This document shows, piece after piece, positions 28,286 to 40,300 of a stretch of 64,000 nucleotides of DNA (the stretch's first letter is position 1; each line of letters begins with the position of its first letter). The DNA lies in contig NZ_JARRAG010000002.1 in assembly GCF_029589435.1 (NCBI RefSeq), positions 3,348,001 to 3,412,000 on the forward strand. Reading direction: 5' to 3'. The position numbers were made by a program, and so were the translations under genes. Under the pieces are notes generated by a model that did not search any database, was not told the DNA's origin, and saw nothing but the letters and a program-made list of their open reading frames with translations. The DNA is from Paludisphaera mucosa (GTDB taxonomy: Bacteria; Planctomycetota; Planctomycetia; Isosphaerales; Isosphaeraceae).

Positions 28286-29545
28286 GTGATCGTGCGACGG
28301 CGCCTCGTGCTCGGCCTCGGCCTCTCGACCCTGATGACGCTGGCGGCCGGCTGCTCGGACGCCGATCTGACCGGACCGATCGTCTACGAGGAGCAGCCGG
28401 CCCTGACCCGCGAGGTCGAGGGCAAGGCCCACCTCGCCGGCAAGCCCAAGATCCAGGCCAAGGCCCGCAAGGCGCTGGAGAAGCTCTACGGCCCCGCGCC
28501 CAAGGAGATCCACGTCCCCGAGGGCGCGCCGCTGACGAAGGACGAATCGGGCCGGCTCGGCATGCTGCTGGCCAACTTCGAGCAGACGCCCGAGGGCCCG
28601 AAGAAGCTGGACCACGCCGGCGGCTACGGCCTCTACCGCCGCCACTGCCTGCACTGCCACGGCGTCACCGGCGCGGGCGACGGTCCGACGGCCCCATTCG
28701 TCTTCCCGCCCCCTCGCGACTTCCGCCGCGGCCTGTTCAAGTTCACCTCCACCCCCAACGGCGCGCGGCCCGACCGCGACGACCTGCGGCGGTCGATCCG
28801 CGACGGCCTGCACGGCACCTCGATGCCGGCGTTCGAGGCCCTGCTGACCGCCGCCGAGATGGAGCAGGTCGTCGACTACGTCACCTTCCTGAGCCTCCGC
28901 GGCGAGACCGAGCTGGCCCTGATCGAAGAGGGCTTCATCGGCGACGACGAGGACGAGGACGCCCTGGGCGACGACGTCGTGGCCGAGCTGGTGCAAGGGG
29001 TCTTCGGCAAGTGGGAAGACGCCCGCGACGCCGTGGTGAACCCGCCCTCGCCCCGCACGCCCCCCTCGCCCGAGAGCGTCGGCCGGGGCCGCGACCTGTT
29101 CCTGGGCCGGACCAAGGAGAAGCTCGAATGCGCCGGCTGCCACGGCGCGAAGGGGCTGGGCGACGGGCCCAGCTTCGTCGAGGTGGGCGTGTTCAACCGC
29201 GTCGTCTTCGGCGGCGACCCCAGCAAGATGCCCGAGCGGGTGGCCAAGCTCGACGACAAGACCCGCGAGCTGTGGAAGCAGAAGCTCGACGAGTGGGGCA
29301 ACCCGCTGCGGCCGGCCAACCTGACCCGCGCGGTGTACAAGGGGGGGCGGCGGCCCATCGACCTCTACTGGCGGATCGCCAAGGGGATCACCGGCGCCCA
29401 GATGCCCGCCCACTACCCCGGGATCGACCAGGCGCAGATCTGGGACCTGGTGAACTTCGTGCTCGCCCTGCCCTACCAGCCCGAGCTGCTCGACGAGCCG
29501 TCGACGGCGGGCGTGACGGCCGAAGCCCCGGCGGTCCGACGATGA
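28286..29545 (+). CDS. Dihaem cytochrome c lipoprotein
   Basis: A 419-residue protein starting at GTG with GGAG nine bases upstream. It begins with a lipoprotein signal (LSTLMTLAAGC). Two c-type haem sites are present, CLHCH (about residue 119) and CAGCH (about 284), each followed by a Met-containing region that could supply the sixth ligand. Each half resembles a cytochrome c domain of class I. It lies 143 bases upstream of cytochrome oxidase subunit II and probably passes electrons to the oxidase from the quinol side. An acidic linker (GDDEDEDALGDD) joins the domains. Confidence 0.85.
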   Translation: MIVRRRLVLGLGLSTLMTLAAGCSDADLTGPIVYEEQPALTREVEGKAHLAGKPKIQAKARKALEKLYGPAPKEIHVPEGAPLTKDESGRLGMLLANFEQTPEGPKKLDHAGGYGLYRRHCLHCHGVTGAGDGPTAPFVFPPPRDFRRGLFKFTSTPNGARPDRDDLRRSIRDGLHGTSMPAFEALLTAAEMEQVVDYVTFLSLRGETELALIEEGFIGDDEDEDALGDDVVAELVQGVFGKWEDARDAVVNPPSPRTPPSPESVGRGRDLFLGRTKEKLECAGCHGAKGLGDGPSFVEVGVFNRVVFGGDPSKMPERVAKLDDKTRELWKQKLDEWGNPLRPANLTRAVYKGGRRPIDLYWRIAKGITGAQMPAHYPGIDQAQIWDLVNFVLALPYQPELLDEPSTAGVTAEAPAVRR

Positions 29546-29688
29546 CCGGGGCGCCGCGAGGAGACCGGCTTCGACGCCGAGGCCGCCGTTCGGATATCCT
29601 GTGACCGTGTAAGAACCTCCGGCCCGGGTCGCCCGCCTTTTCCCCGCGGCGACCGGGGACGCCGGACCGTGCGTGGGAGCCTCATTTT

Positions 29689-30518
29689 TTGCGATACTGG
29701 AGCCTGATCTTCGCCCTCGCGGCCGCGTTCAGCGTCGGGGCCTTCGCCTACGCGCCGTTCTCGGCCGACTGGTGGCTCCCCAACCCGGCCGGCGAGCCCC
29801 GCCACGTCGTCTCGACGTTCGGCCGGGAGATCGACGCGCTGTTCGTCATCATCCTCTGGCTGACCGGGGCGGTGTTCGTGGGCACCCACGCGGCCCTGAT
29901 CTGGGCCCAGTTCCGCTACGCCGACCGCGTCGACGCCGACGGCAAGCCGGCCCGGCCCGCCCAGTACTTCCACGGCAGCCAGCGGCTCGAGGTCGTCTGG
30001 ACCATCATCCCGGCCGGCATCCTCGTCTTCCTGGCGCTCTACCAGATGGACACCTGGGCGAACATCAAGTTCCGTTCGGCCGCCCCCCGGACGCCCGTGC
30101 TCGCCGAGCTGACCGGCCGCCAGTTCCAGTGGATGATGAAGTATCCCGGCCCCGACGGCCGGCTCAACACGCCCGACGACCTCTTCACGGTGAACGACCT
30201 GCACTTCGTGAAGGACCGGACGGCCCTCATCCACCTGAAGTCGGCCGACGTGATCCACTCGTTCTTCCTCCCCCAGATGCGGATCAAGCAGGACGCGGTC
30301 CCCGGGATGACCATCCCGGTCTGGTTCGACTGCGACCGCGCGGGCCGCTACGAGCTGGCCTGCGCCGAGCTCTGCGGCTGGGGCCATTACAAGATGCGCG
30401 GCGACGTCGTGGTCCACGAGACCGAGCGGGAATTCCAGGAGTGGCAGGCGGCCAAGCTCGCCGAGCAGGGCCGCAGCCAGCTCGCGACCGCCCCGGGCGA
30501 CCCGGGAGGGGATGAGAA

Positions 30519-30522
<4 letters not shown>
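29689..30522 (+). CDS. ctaC: Cytochrome c oxidase subunit II
   Basis: A 277-residue subunit with two membrane helices in the N-terminal 105 residues and a C-terminal cupredoxin domain. The CuA site is complete: His in DVIHSFF and CAELCGWGHYKM, giving two Cys, one His, one Met and the bridging backbone. There is no C-terminal cytochrome c domain, so electrons come from a separate cytochrome such as the neighbouring dihaem protein. The start is a TTG without a clear ribosome site. Its TGA overlaps the ATG of subunit I by four bases. Confidence 0.93.
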
Positions 30523-32360
<1,838 letters not shown>

Positions 32361-32451
32361 GCCGCGACCCGGCCCGATCCCGACCGTCCCCGGCCTCGAT
32401 CCCCCGAAAGACTCCCCAACGGCGACGCCCGCGGTCGCCAGGCCCGATCCC

Positions 32452-33450
32452 ATGACGAACCCGAACCCGAACCCGGATCTCGATCCCGACCGCGTCCCGG
32501 CCTACCGCCGCGCCCCGCACTGGGCGGCGGTGCTGGCGGCGGTCTTCACGCTGCCCCTGCTGATCCTCGGCGGCCTGGTCACCACGTACCGGGTCGGGAT
32601 GGCCGTCCCCGACTGGCCGACGACGTTCGGCATGAACATGTTCCTGTACAACTTCTGGAACGCCGCCGTCGGCGTCCAGCTCGAGCACGGCCACCGGCTC
32701 TACGGCTCGGCGGTCGGGCTGACGATGATCGCCCTGTGCGTCTGGTTCTTCCTGTTCGAGAAGCGAGGCTGGATGAAGGCCCTGGGCGTGACCGCCCTGG
32801 TCGTGGTGATCATCCAGGGCCTCATGGGCGGGTTCCGCGTGACGTTGAACTCGACCCCGCTGGCCGCGCTCCACGGCTGCCTGGGCCAGGCCTTCTTCGC
32901 CATGACCGTCGCCCTGGCGACGTTCACCGGCCGCGACTGGCTGAGCGACGCGAAGCCCGCCCCCGACTCGAAGGGGATCCGCGGCCTGGCGCTGCTGACC
33001 CTGGCCCTCGTCTTCGCCCAGATCGGCCTCGGCGCCTGGGTCCGCCACTTCAGCGGGACGGCCGCGGCCGTCTTCCACGGGGTCGTCGGCACGGCGATCC
33101 TCGGGATCGCGGCCCACCTGTTCGTGACGATCAAGAAGAGCGACCCGCCCCGGCCCTCGCTGAAGTCGGCCGCCCGCGTGCAGGAGGTCTTGGCGGGCCT
33201 GCAGATCTTGCTCGGCGTGGCCTCGTTCGTCATGCTGTGGCCGTTCGACGGCATGCCGCGCGTGGTGGGCTTCTACCAGGCCGTCGTCCGGACCGTCCAC
33301 CAGACCAACGGGGCCGTGCTGCTGGCCGCCTCGGTGGTGACCGTCCTGCGGGCCTACCGGCACCTCGGCCCGGCCTCGCTCCGCGAAGCGTCTTCGTCCT
33401 CGTCCCCCTCGTCCTCGGCCGTTCCGGCCGATCTGGAGGTCGTCGCTTGA
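32452..33450 (+). CDS. ctaA: Haem A synthase (COX15/CtaA)
   Basis: A 332-residue eight-helix membrane protein of the COX15/CtaA family, which oxidises the haem O methyl group to the formyl of haem A. Visible are the conserved His residues in LEHGHRLYGS (helix 2), ALHGCLGQAFF (helix 4), AVFHGVVG and TVHQTNGAVLL, which bind haem in the two half-bundles. The N-terminus has Asn/Pro repeats (NPNPNPDLDPD), the C-terminus a Ser tract. Between oxidase I and ctaB, as expected. Confidence 0.92.
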   Translation: MTNPNPNPDLDPDRVPAYRRAPHWAAVLAAVFTLPLLILGGLVTTYRVGMAVPDWPTTFGMNMFLYNFWNAAVGVQLEHGHRLYGSAVGLTMIALCVWFFLFEKRGWMKALGVTALVVVIIQGLMGGFRVTLNSTPLAALHGCLGQAFFAMTVALATFTGRDWLSDAKPAPDSKGIRGLALLTLALVFAQIGLGAWVRHFSGTAAAVFHGVVGTAILGIAAHLFVTIKKSDPPRPSLKSAARVQEVLAGLQILLGVASFVMLWPFDGMPRVVGFYQAVVRTVHQTNGAVLLAASVVTVLRAYRHLGPASLREASSSSSPSSSAVPADLEVVA

Positions 33451-34385
33451 AATCCGCCGCCTCGTTGGGCCAGACGGCCCTCGCCGCCGCCCCCCCCGCC
33501 GACGTCGTCGACCTGGACGCCGTGGGCGGCCGGACGTCGGCCTACCTGTCGCTGACCAAGCCCCGCATCGTCCTGCTCGTGGTGATCACGGTGGGCGTTG
33601 GGTTCCTGCTGGGGGCCCGCGGCAGCGCCCATCCGACGACCCTGGCCGCGACCCTGATCGGCTCCGCCCTGGTGGCCGGCGGCGCAAGCGCGTTGAACAT
33701 GTACCTGGAACGCGCCCGAGACGCCCGGATGCGGCGCACCCGGCGGCGGGCCCTGCCCAGCGGCCGACTCGCGCCGATCGAGGCGGCCGCGTTCGGCGTG
33801 GCGTTGGGCGTCGTCGGGACGCTCATCCTGCTGGCGGGCGCGAACGCCATGGCCGCCGGCGTGGCGTTGACGACCCTGATCCTCTACGTCTGCGTCTACA
33901 CGCCCCTGAAGACGATGACGACGCTGAACACAGCCGTGGGCGCGATCCCCGGCGCCCTGCCCGCCGTCATCGGCTGGACGGCGGCCACCGGCACGCTGAG
34001 CGTCGAGGCCTGGACGCTCTTCCTGATCGTCTTTCTCTGGCAGTTCCCGCACTTCCTGGCGATCGCCTGGATCTACCGCGAGGATTACGCCAAGGGGGGC
34101 ATGCGGATGCTGCCCGAGTTCGACCCCCAGGGGGTCGTCACGGGCCGGCAGGCGACGCTCTACGCCCTGGCGCTGGTGCCCGCGGGGCTGCTGCCGACCG
34201 TCGTGGGCCTGGCCGGGCCGACCTACTTCTTCGGCGCCCTGGCGTTCGGCCTCTTCTACCTCACGGCCGCCGCCCGCTTCTGGGCCGACGTCAACGACGC
34301 GACCGCCCGGCGGCTGCTGCGGGCGTCGTTCCTGTACCTGCCGGCCGTCCTGCTCCTGCTCGTGCTCAACCCCCTGCCCGCCTGA
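33447..34385 (+). CDS. ctaB: Protohaem IX farnesyltransferase (haem O synthase)
   Basis: A 312-residue UbiA-type prenyltransferase with about eight helices. The allylic-substrate Asp/Asn motif is NMYLERARDARMRRT, with a second motif DYAKGGMRMLPEFDP, both characteristic of CtaB/COX10. The start is TTG, overlapping the ctaA stop, with TGGAGG seven bases upstream. It adds farnesyl to haem B to make haem O, the substrate of the upstream ctaA product. Confidence 0.93.
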   Translation: MKSAASLGQTALAAAPPADVVDLDAVGGRTSAYLSLTKPRIVLLVVITVGVGFLLGARGSAHPTTLAATLIGSALVAGGASALNMYLERARDARMRRTRRRALPSGRLAPIEAAAFGVALGVVGTLILLAGANAMAAGVALTTLILYVCVYTPLKTMTTLNTAVGAIPGALPAVIGWTAATGTLSVEAWTLFLIVFLWQFPHFLAIAWIYREDYAKGGMRMLPEFDPQGVVTGRQATLYALALVPAGLLPTVVGLAGPTYFFGALAFGLFYLTAAARFWADVNDATARRLLRASFLYLPAVLLLLVLNPLPA

Positions 34386-34409
34386 CCGCGACCCGAGGTT
34401 CCCCCCACG

Positions 34410-35363
34410 ATGGCCCCAGCGGACGCCCCGACGCCCCCCGCCGCCCCGCACGCGGGCCGGGAGCACGCCCACCACTCGGCCGAGGCGGCCCCCGCGCCGG
34501 CGACGCCCGGCAAGGTCGCCATGTGGCTCTTCCTGGCGACCGAGATCATGTTCTTCACGGGCCTGATCGGCTCGTACATCGTCTGCCGGGGCGGGAGCCC
34601 GCCGACCGCCTACAGCAACCTCTTCCCCCCGACGACCCCGCTGGAGCGGCTCCGCGACGCCCGCGGCGTGGTCGTCGAATCGCCGGGCGGCGACCCGGCG
34701 AAGGTCGAGGCGGCGATCGCGAAGGCCACCGGCCGGGGCGAGGAAGCCGTCGCCCAGATCCTCGCGTCCGCCCCCCACGGCGTCGTCAACGGCCTCCCCG
34801 CGAAGGCGGCGGACGCCCTGGCCGAGACGCTCGGGACGCTCGGCGCGAGAGCGCAGGTCATCTCGCTGAAGACGTCGAGCTGGCCCAAGCCCTACGACCC
34901 CCTGGTCAACCCCCTGAGCATCGACCTGACGACGATCAACACGTTCATCCTCATCTGCTCGTCGGCCACGATGGTCCTCGCGGTCTCGGCGATCCAGCGG
35001 GGGCGGAAGGCGCGCTGCTCGCTCTTCCTGCTGGCCACGGTGGTGCTCGGCGGGATCTTCCTGGGCGTTCAGGTCTTCGAGTACCACGAGCTGCTCGAAG
35101 GCCGGACCTACCCGCCCGGGATCAGCCCCACGGGGCACTTCCGGCCCGGCGTCAGCCTCTTCGCGTCGTGCTTCTTCACCGTGACCGGCTTCCACGGCCT
35201 GCACGTCGCGGCCGGCGTCGTGACGCTCGCCCTGCTCTTCCTGGCCTCGCTCACCGGGCGCTTCTCGGCCCGGAACTTCGCGGCGGTCGAGTACGTCGGC
35301 CTCTACTGGCACTTCGTCGACGTCGTGTGGATCCTGCTGTTCACGATCGTCTACCTCGTTTGA
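34410..35363 (+). CDS. ctaE: Cytochrome c oxidase subunit III with L7/L12-like insert
   Basis: A 317-residue subunit III: helix 1 (KVAMWLFLATEIMFFTGLIG), then after an insertion the remaining helices including FFTVTGFHGLHVAAG and YWHFVDVVWILLF, the family hallmarks. Between the first and second helices, residues about 86-151 form a segment that resembles the C-terminal domain of ribosomal protein L7/L12: an AI-KATGRGEEAV helix, an ILASAPHGV turn, then ADALAETLGTLGARAQV. This insert is not a usual part of subunit III. The His-rich N-terminus is typical of this cluster. Subunit III is not catalytic but stabilises oxidase I. Confidence 0.9.
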   Translation: MAPADAPTPPAAPHAGREHAHHSAEAAPAPATPGKVAMWLFLATEIMFFTGLIGSYIVCRGGSPPTAYSNLFPPTTPLERLRDARGVVVESPGGDPAKVEAAIAKATGRGEEAVAQILASAPHGVVNGLPAKAADALAETLGTLGARAQVISLKTSSWPKPYDPLVNPLSIDLTTINTFILICSSATMVLAVSAIQRGRKARCSLFLLATVVLGGIFLGVQVFEYHELLEGRTYPPGISPTGHFRPGVSLFASCFFTVTGFHGLHVAAGVVTLALLFLASLTGRFSARNFAAVEYVGLYWHFVDVVWILLFTIVYLV

Positions 35364-35401
35364 CCCTTTGGGCCGCACGCCCTCGCCTCGAGGACCGATC
35401 C

Positions 35402-35821
35402 ATGACCGAGCCCAACGACGCGACCCCGACCCTCCCGGTCGTCCCCTCGACGCCCGCCCAGGTGGACGCCGCGGCCGACGTCGAGTCGCACGCCCCCTAC
35501 ATGAAGGTGCTGCTCGGCCTGCTCGTGCTGACGATCCTGGAATACGGCTTCGCCCGCGTCTTCAAGGACTCTTCGGGCCCCCTGATCTTCGGCCTGGTGC
35601 TGCTGGCCTCGGTGAAGGCGGCGCTGGTGGCCTGGTACTTCATGCACCTGAAGTTCGAGCGGCTCTGGGTGTTCCTGGTGATCGCGCCGGCGTTCGTGCT
35701 GGCCCTGATCCTCACCGCGCTGCTCTTCCCGGATTTCGTCATGCGGACCGAGCCGCTCGACGAGCCCGAGCCCACCGCGACGGCCGCCTCGTCGGGCGGG
35801 GCGACGCCCGGCGCGGTATGA
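35402..35821 (+). CDS. ctaF: Cytochrome c oxidase subunit IV family protein
   Basis: A 139-residue protein with three hydrophobic helices (about 35-52, 58-78, 88-108) and the caa3-type motif AALVAWYFMHLKFERLW. It is the small fourth subunit of bacterial aa3/caa3 oxidases, needed for stability. The N-terminal 30 and C-terminal 30 residues are polar Pro/Thr-rich extensions. Directly after subunit III in the operon. Confidence 0.87.
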   Translation: MTEPNDATPTLPVVPSTPAQVDAAADVESHAPYMKVLLGLLVLTILEYGFARVFKDSSGPLIFGLVLLASVKAALVAWYFMHLKFERLWVFLVIAPAFVLALILTALLFPDFVMRTEPLDEPEPTATAASSGGATPGAV

Positions 35822-35933
35822 TGACGCCTCCGACCTCCGCTCCCGGGCGGGCCGTCCCGCCTCCTTCCTTCCCTCGACGTCCCCCCCGCGCCCCGGGCCC
35901 TCCCCGCGGCCGCCGGGGGTCAGGTGGTGATCC

Positions 35934-37088
35934 GTGGAATCGGGATATCGACGCGGCGTGCTGATCGTCGTCACGGCCATCATCCTCTCGGGCGGCCTCT
36001 GCGCCGCGTGGATCCGCACCGGCGGCCCGCCCGCGCCGGCGGGCCAGGACCTCGGCCCGGGGGCGACCCCGCTGGGATCGTTCTCGCTCGGCGAGCGCTC
36101 GGGACGGGCCGTGACCGACGCGACCCTGGCCGACCGGGTCTGGATCGGCTCGTTCATCTTCACCCGCTGCAAGCTCTCGTGCCCGCGGATCACGAGCGTC
36201 ATGAAGAGCCTGCAGGAGCGGCTGGCGGGCACGGACGTCCAGCTCGTCAGCATCTCGGTCGACCCCGAGCACGACACGCCCGAAGTGCTCCGCGACTACG
36301 CCGACCGGTTCGGCGCGGACCCTTTCCGCTGGTGGTTCCTGACCGGTCCCCGCGACGCCATCCTGGCGATGATCCACGACAAGTTCCACCTGACCGCCAT
36401 GACCAACCCCGCGCCGGCGGCCGACGGCAGCGACGAGGCCGTCATCCACAGCGACCGCCTCGCGCTCGTCGATCGCGGCAAGGTGCTGGGCCTGTTCGAG
36501 TCCCAGGACGCTCAGGCCCTCGACAATTTGGTCGCCCGGGCCCGCCGGCTGGCCTCGCCCCGCTGGGTCCGCGCCCTGCCGGCGGTGAACGCGACCCTCA
36601 ACGGCCTCTGCACCATCCTGCTGCTGGCCGGCTGGCTCGCCATCCGCCGCCCGGGGAGCCCCGCGGTCGTCGCGGTCGCCGAGGGCGACGCCCTGGCCCA
36701 GCCGACGGCCCCCTCGCGACTGGCCTCCCTGCTCGGCGACCCGGCCACGCGCGGCCACCTGCTGGCGATGGGGATGGCCGTGCTGACCTCGGCCGTGTTC
36801 CTGGGCTGCTACCTGCTCTACCACTACCTCGCCGGCAGCATGCGGTTCCCGGGCGGCGGCGGGCTCCGCTGGCTCTACCTGACGATCCTGACCTCGCACA
36901 CCCTGCTGGCGACCTTCTTCGTCGTCCCCCTCGTCGTCCTGACCCTGCTGAGGGCCCTGCGGGGCGACTTCGCCCGGCACGTCCGCGTGGCGCGGGTCGC
37001 GTTCCCCATCTGGATGTACGTCTCGATCACCGGGGTCGTGATCTACCTGATGCTCTACCAGCTCCCGCTGGCGACCGCCGCCCCCTGA
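35934..37088 (+). CDS. SCO1/SenC and DUF420 fusion, copper assembly
   Basis: A 384-residue membrane protein. After an N-terminal anchor, residues 40-195 are a SCO1/SenC thioredoxin-like domain with the copper site CKLSC and a distal His (HSDRLALVD). Residues 215-384 hold four or five helices that match DUF420 (CtaM-like), including HYLAGSMRFPGGGGLRW and LYLTILTSHTLLA. SCO1 builds the CuA centre of subunit II; CtaM is required for haem-copper oxidase assembly in Gram-positives. The GTG start has a weak AGGTGG upstream. The gene closes the oxidase cluster. Confidence 0.87.
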   Translation: MESGYRRGVLIVVTAIILSGGLCAAWIRTGGPPAPAGQDLGPGATPLGSFSLGERSGRAVTDATLADRVWIGSFIFTRCKLSCPRITSVMKSLQERLAGTDVQLVSISVDPEHDTPEVLRDYADRFGADPFRWWFLTGPRDAILAMIHDKFHLTAMTNPAPAADGSDEAVIHSDRLALVDRGKVLGLFESQDAQALDNLVARARRLASPRWVRALPAVNATLNGLCTILLLAGWLAIRRPGSPAVVAVAEGDALAQPTAPSRLASLLGDPATRGHLLAMGMAVLTSAVFLGCYLLYHYLAGSMRFPGGGGLRWLYLTILTSHTLLATFFVVPLVVLTLLRALRGDFARHVRVARVAFPIWMYVSITGVVIYLMLYQLPLATAAP

Positions 37089-37152
37089 ACCGGCCCGCGC
37101 TTGACACAAGTCCAGGGCCCGGGCCGTACTCCATCCACGCACCAAAGAGCGC

Positions 37153-37182
37153 TTGACGGGAAGGATCCGGCGATGGGACAAT
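37153..37182 (+). promoter_or_regulatory. Possible promoter of the giant surface-protein gene
   Basis: TTGACG (37153-37158) and GACAAT (37177-37182) lie 18 bases apart in the 310-base gap 37089-37398, giving a leader of about 210 bases. Another TTGACA is at 37101-37106 but lacks a good -10. No gene is visible in the gap. Confidence 0.3.
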
Positions 37183-37398
37183 CGGACAGAAGTCGTTAGG
37201 TCGTCGCGGCCGGCGGGGAGATGTCGATTCCGGGAAACATCTCGGTCGGAAGCGATCTTTTCGACGCCGGCTTCGTAACATAGTCCTAAGAAACTGGGCC
37301 GAGTCGCGTCGAACCACCGTGCCGGCTCGTCGTCCGGCCGGGTTCTCGGGCCCCGAAGGCCGCGCCCGCCCCCCTGACAACTTTCAGAATCGACCTCC

Positions 37399-40300
37399 AT
37401 GCGTCTCACGCTCCCTCTGCGACGCGGTTGGGGACGTCCTCCCGGGCGCCGGGCGGGGACGCCGCGGCTGGAGTACGTCGAACGCCGGGTCCTGCTCTCG
37501 ACGTTCACGGTCGAGACGGCGGCCGACGACGGCCCCGGGTCGCTGCGCTGGGCGATCACGCAGGCGAACGCCGACCTCGACGCGGGGCCCAGCTCGATCC
37601 GGTTCGCCATCCCGGGCTCCGGCCTGCAGACGATCCGGCTGCAGTCGCCGCTCGCCCCGATCACGCGCCCGGTGCTGATCGAGGGCCGGTCGCAGCCGGG
37701 TTACACCGGGACGCCCCTGATCCGCCTCGACGGCTCCTCGGCGCAGTCGAGCGGCTCGTACGGGCTGGTCGTCGCGGGGGGCGGCAGCCTGGTCGCCGGC
37801 CTGGCGGTCACCGGCTTCTCGGGCGCGGGGATCCTGCTGACCGGGCCCGGCGGCGACTTCGTCGAGTCCAGCTACGTCGGGCTCGTCCCCGGGATCCCGG
37901 GGGCCGCGGCGAACGGCGAAGGGATCGTGGTCCTGGGCTCCTCGAACAACACGATCGGCGGGCCCGCCGGCCAGGGGAACGTGATCTCGGGCAATCGGGG
38001 CGCGGGCGTCCGGGTCGCGATCGTCACGCCGGGCGACTCGACGGGCAACGCCATCACCGGCAATTTGATCGGGACCGACGGGGCCGGCGTCTTGGCCGTC
38101 GGCAACGGCCAGGACGGCGTCGTGTTCGCGGGCGCGAGCTACGGCCGGATCACGGGGAACGTCGTCTCGGGCAACTTCGGGAATGGGATCACGCTGAACG
38201 GTCGCGCGACCGGGCACGTGATCCTGGGCAACGTCGTCGGGCTGACGGCCGACGGCCAGGCCGCGCTGGGGAACAACCGCGACGGGATCCTGGTCGACGA
38301 CGCCCCCGGGAACGTGATCGGCGGGCTGGTCGCGGACGAGGCCAACCAGATCTCCGCCAATCGCGGCAGCGGCGTCCGGGCCCGCAACGACTCCGCGGGG
38401 CTGCAGGTCCTGGGGAACCAGATCGGCGTCGACGCGACCGCGACGCGGCCGTTCGGCAACCAGGGCGACGGCCTGACGCTGGGCTCGAGCGGCGTGAAGG
38501 TCGGCGGCGAGGACTCCGGCGCCGGCAACGTGATCGCCTACAACGGCGTCGGCACGACGGGCGCCGGGGTGCAGCTGGTCGGCCTGGTGAGCGGCGACAC
38601 GATCCTCTCGAACCGGATCTTCAAGAACGCCGGGCTGGGGATCAACCTCAACAACGGCCCGACGCCGAACCACACCCCGGGCCAGTTCATCGGCCCCAAC
38701 GGCTGGGCGAATTACCCGATCCTGACCTCGGCCGTCACCGACGGCCTCGTGACCTCCTCCGCGGGGAGCCTGACCGGGATGCCCCTGCAGAGTTACACGA
38801 TCCAGTTCTTCTGGACCGACGCCCCCGACCGATCGGGCTTCGGCGAGGGCGAGCGGCTCCTGGGCTCGACCGAGACGTCGGCCGGCGACGACGGCCGGGC
38901 GAGCTTCGCGATCCCGATCCCGTCCTCGACCGACGGCGGGTTCCTGTCGGCCACGGCGACCGACGCGGCGGGGAACACCTCGGAGTTCTCGCAGGCCATC
39001 CTGATCCGGCCGTACACCGACCTGGACGTCGCCCTGACGGCGGATCCGACGCTCGCCCCCCAGGGCTCGGCGGTCACGTTCCGGGCCACCGTGACCAACC
39101 GCGGCCACCTCACCGCGTCGAACGTCTCGCTGGCGGCCCAGCTCCCCGCGACGGCGGCCGTCCTCTCGTCGACGGGGGTCGGGGGCGTCATGTCCGCCGA
39201 GGCGGCCGGGAGCTTCCGCCTCGCGGTCGGGTCGCTGGCCCCCGGGGCGTCGGCCGTGCTGGTCGTCGCCCTGCAGCCCCCTGCCGGCTTCAGCGGCGAC
39301 TTCACGGGCACGGCGACCGCGACGACCGCCGAGCCCGACTCCCACCCGGGCGACGAATCGGCCGTCGCGACGGCCCGGCTCACGCCCGTCGTCGACGTCG
39401 CGGTCGCGCTGGCGAGCGGCCCCTCGACGGCCCTCCGGGGCGACTCGCTCGTCTACGTCCTCTCCGCGTCGAACGCCGGGCCGGGGACTGCGACCGGCGT
39501 GGTCCTCACCTTCCCGATCGGGCCGGGGGCGTCGTACGTGGCCGCGACCGGCGACCAGGGGGCCGGGAGGATCGACGGCGGCCGCCTGATCATCGACCTG
39601 GGCTCGCTGGGCCCCGGCGCGACGGCGACGTTCGTCATCACCTTGCGGGCCGACGCCGTCGGCGTCTTCGCGTCCACGGCGAGCCTGGCGACCGACGAGT
39701 ATCAGGCCGACGCCGCGAACGACGCCGTGAGCTTCTCGACCGAGATCCTGGGCCAGGCCGACCTCGCGGTCGCCATGCAGGCCCCTCCCCTCGCGGCCGA
39801 CGACCACGACCTGGTCTACGCCGTCGTCGTCGCCAACAACGGCCCCGACGCGGCTCGCAACGTCGTCCTGCTCGACCTCATCCCGGCCCTGTCGACCTTC
39901 GACGCAGCCTGGTTCGACGGCGGCTCGACGAGCTTCGCCGACGGCATCGTCACCGCCCGGCTCGACGCGCTCGACGCCGGGGCCGCGGCGACCCTCTGGA
40001 TCCGCGTCCGGCCGACGGCCGCCGCCGGCGCGACCCTGACGAACGCCGCGCGGGCGTCGAGCGACGAGCCGGACTCCGACCCGAGCGACAACGCCGACTG
40101 GCGCCGGACCGAAGTCCGCCCCGTCGCCGACCTCGGCGCGACGATCGCCCCCGACTCGCCGACGGTTGTCCAGGGCCAGGCCGCGACGTTCCGAATCCGC
40201 GTCAGCAACCAGGGCCCGTCGCCCGAGCCCGACGCCCTGCTGACGGTCCCCCTGCCCGACTGGGCCGTCCTGGCCTCGGCCGTCGCCACCCAGGGAGGCC

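Noticed and set aside
29473-30417. Open frame on the minus strand opposite oxidase subunit II
   Set aside because: Low-complexity Arg/Gly/Glu product typical of antisense to a real gene; the plus strand has a complete CuA site.
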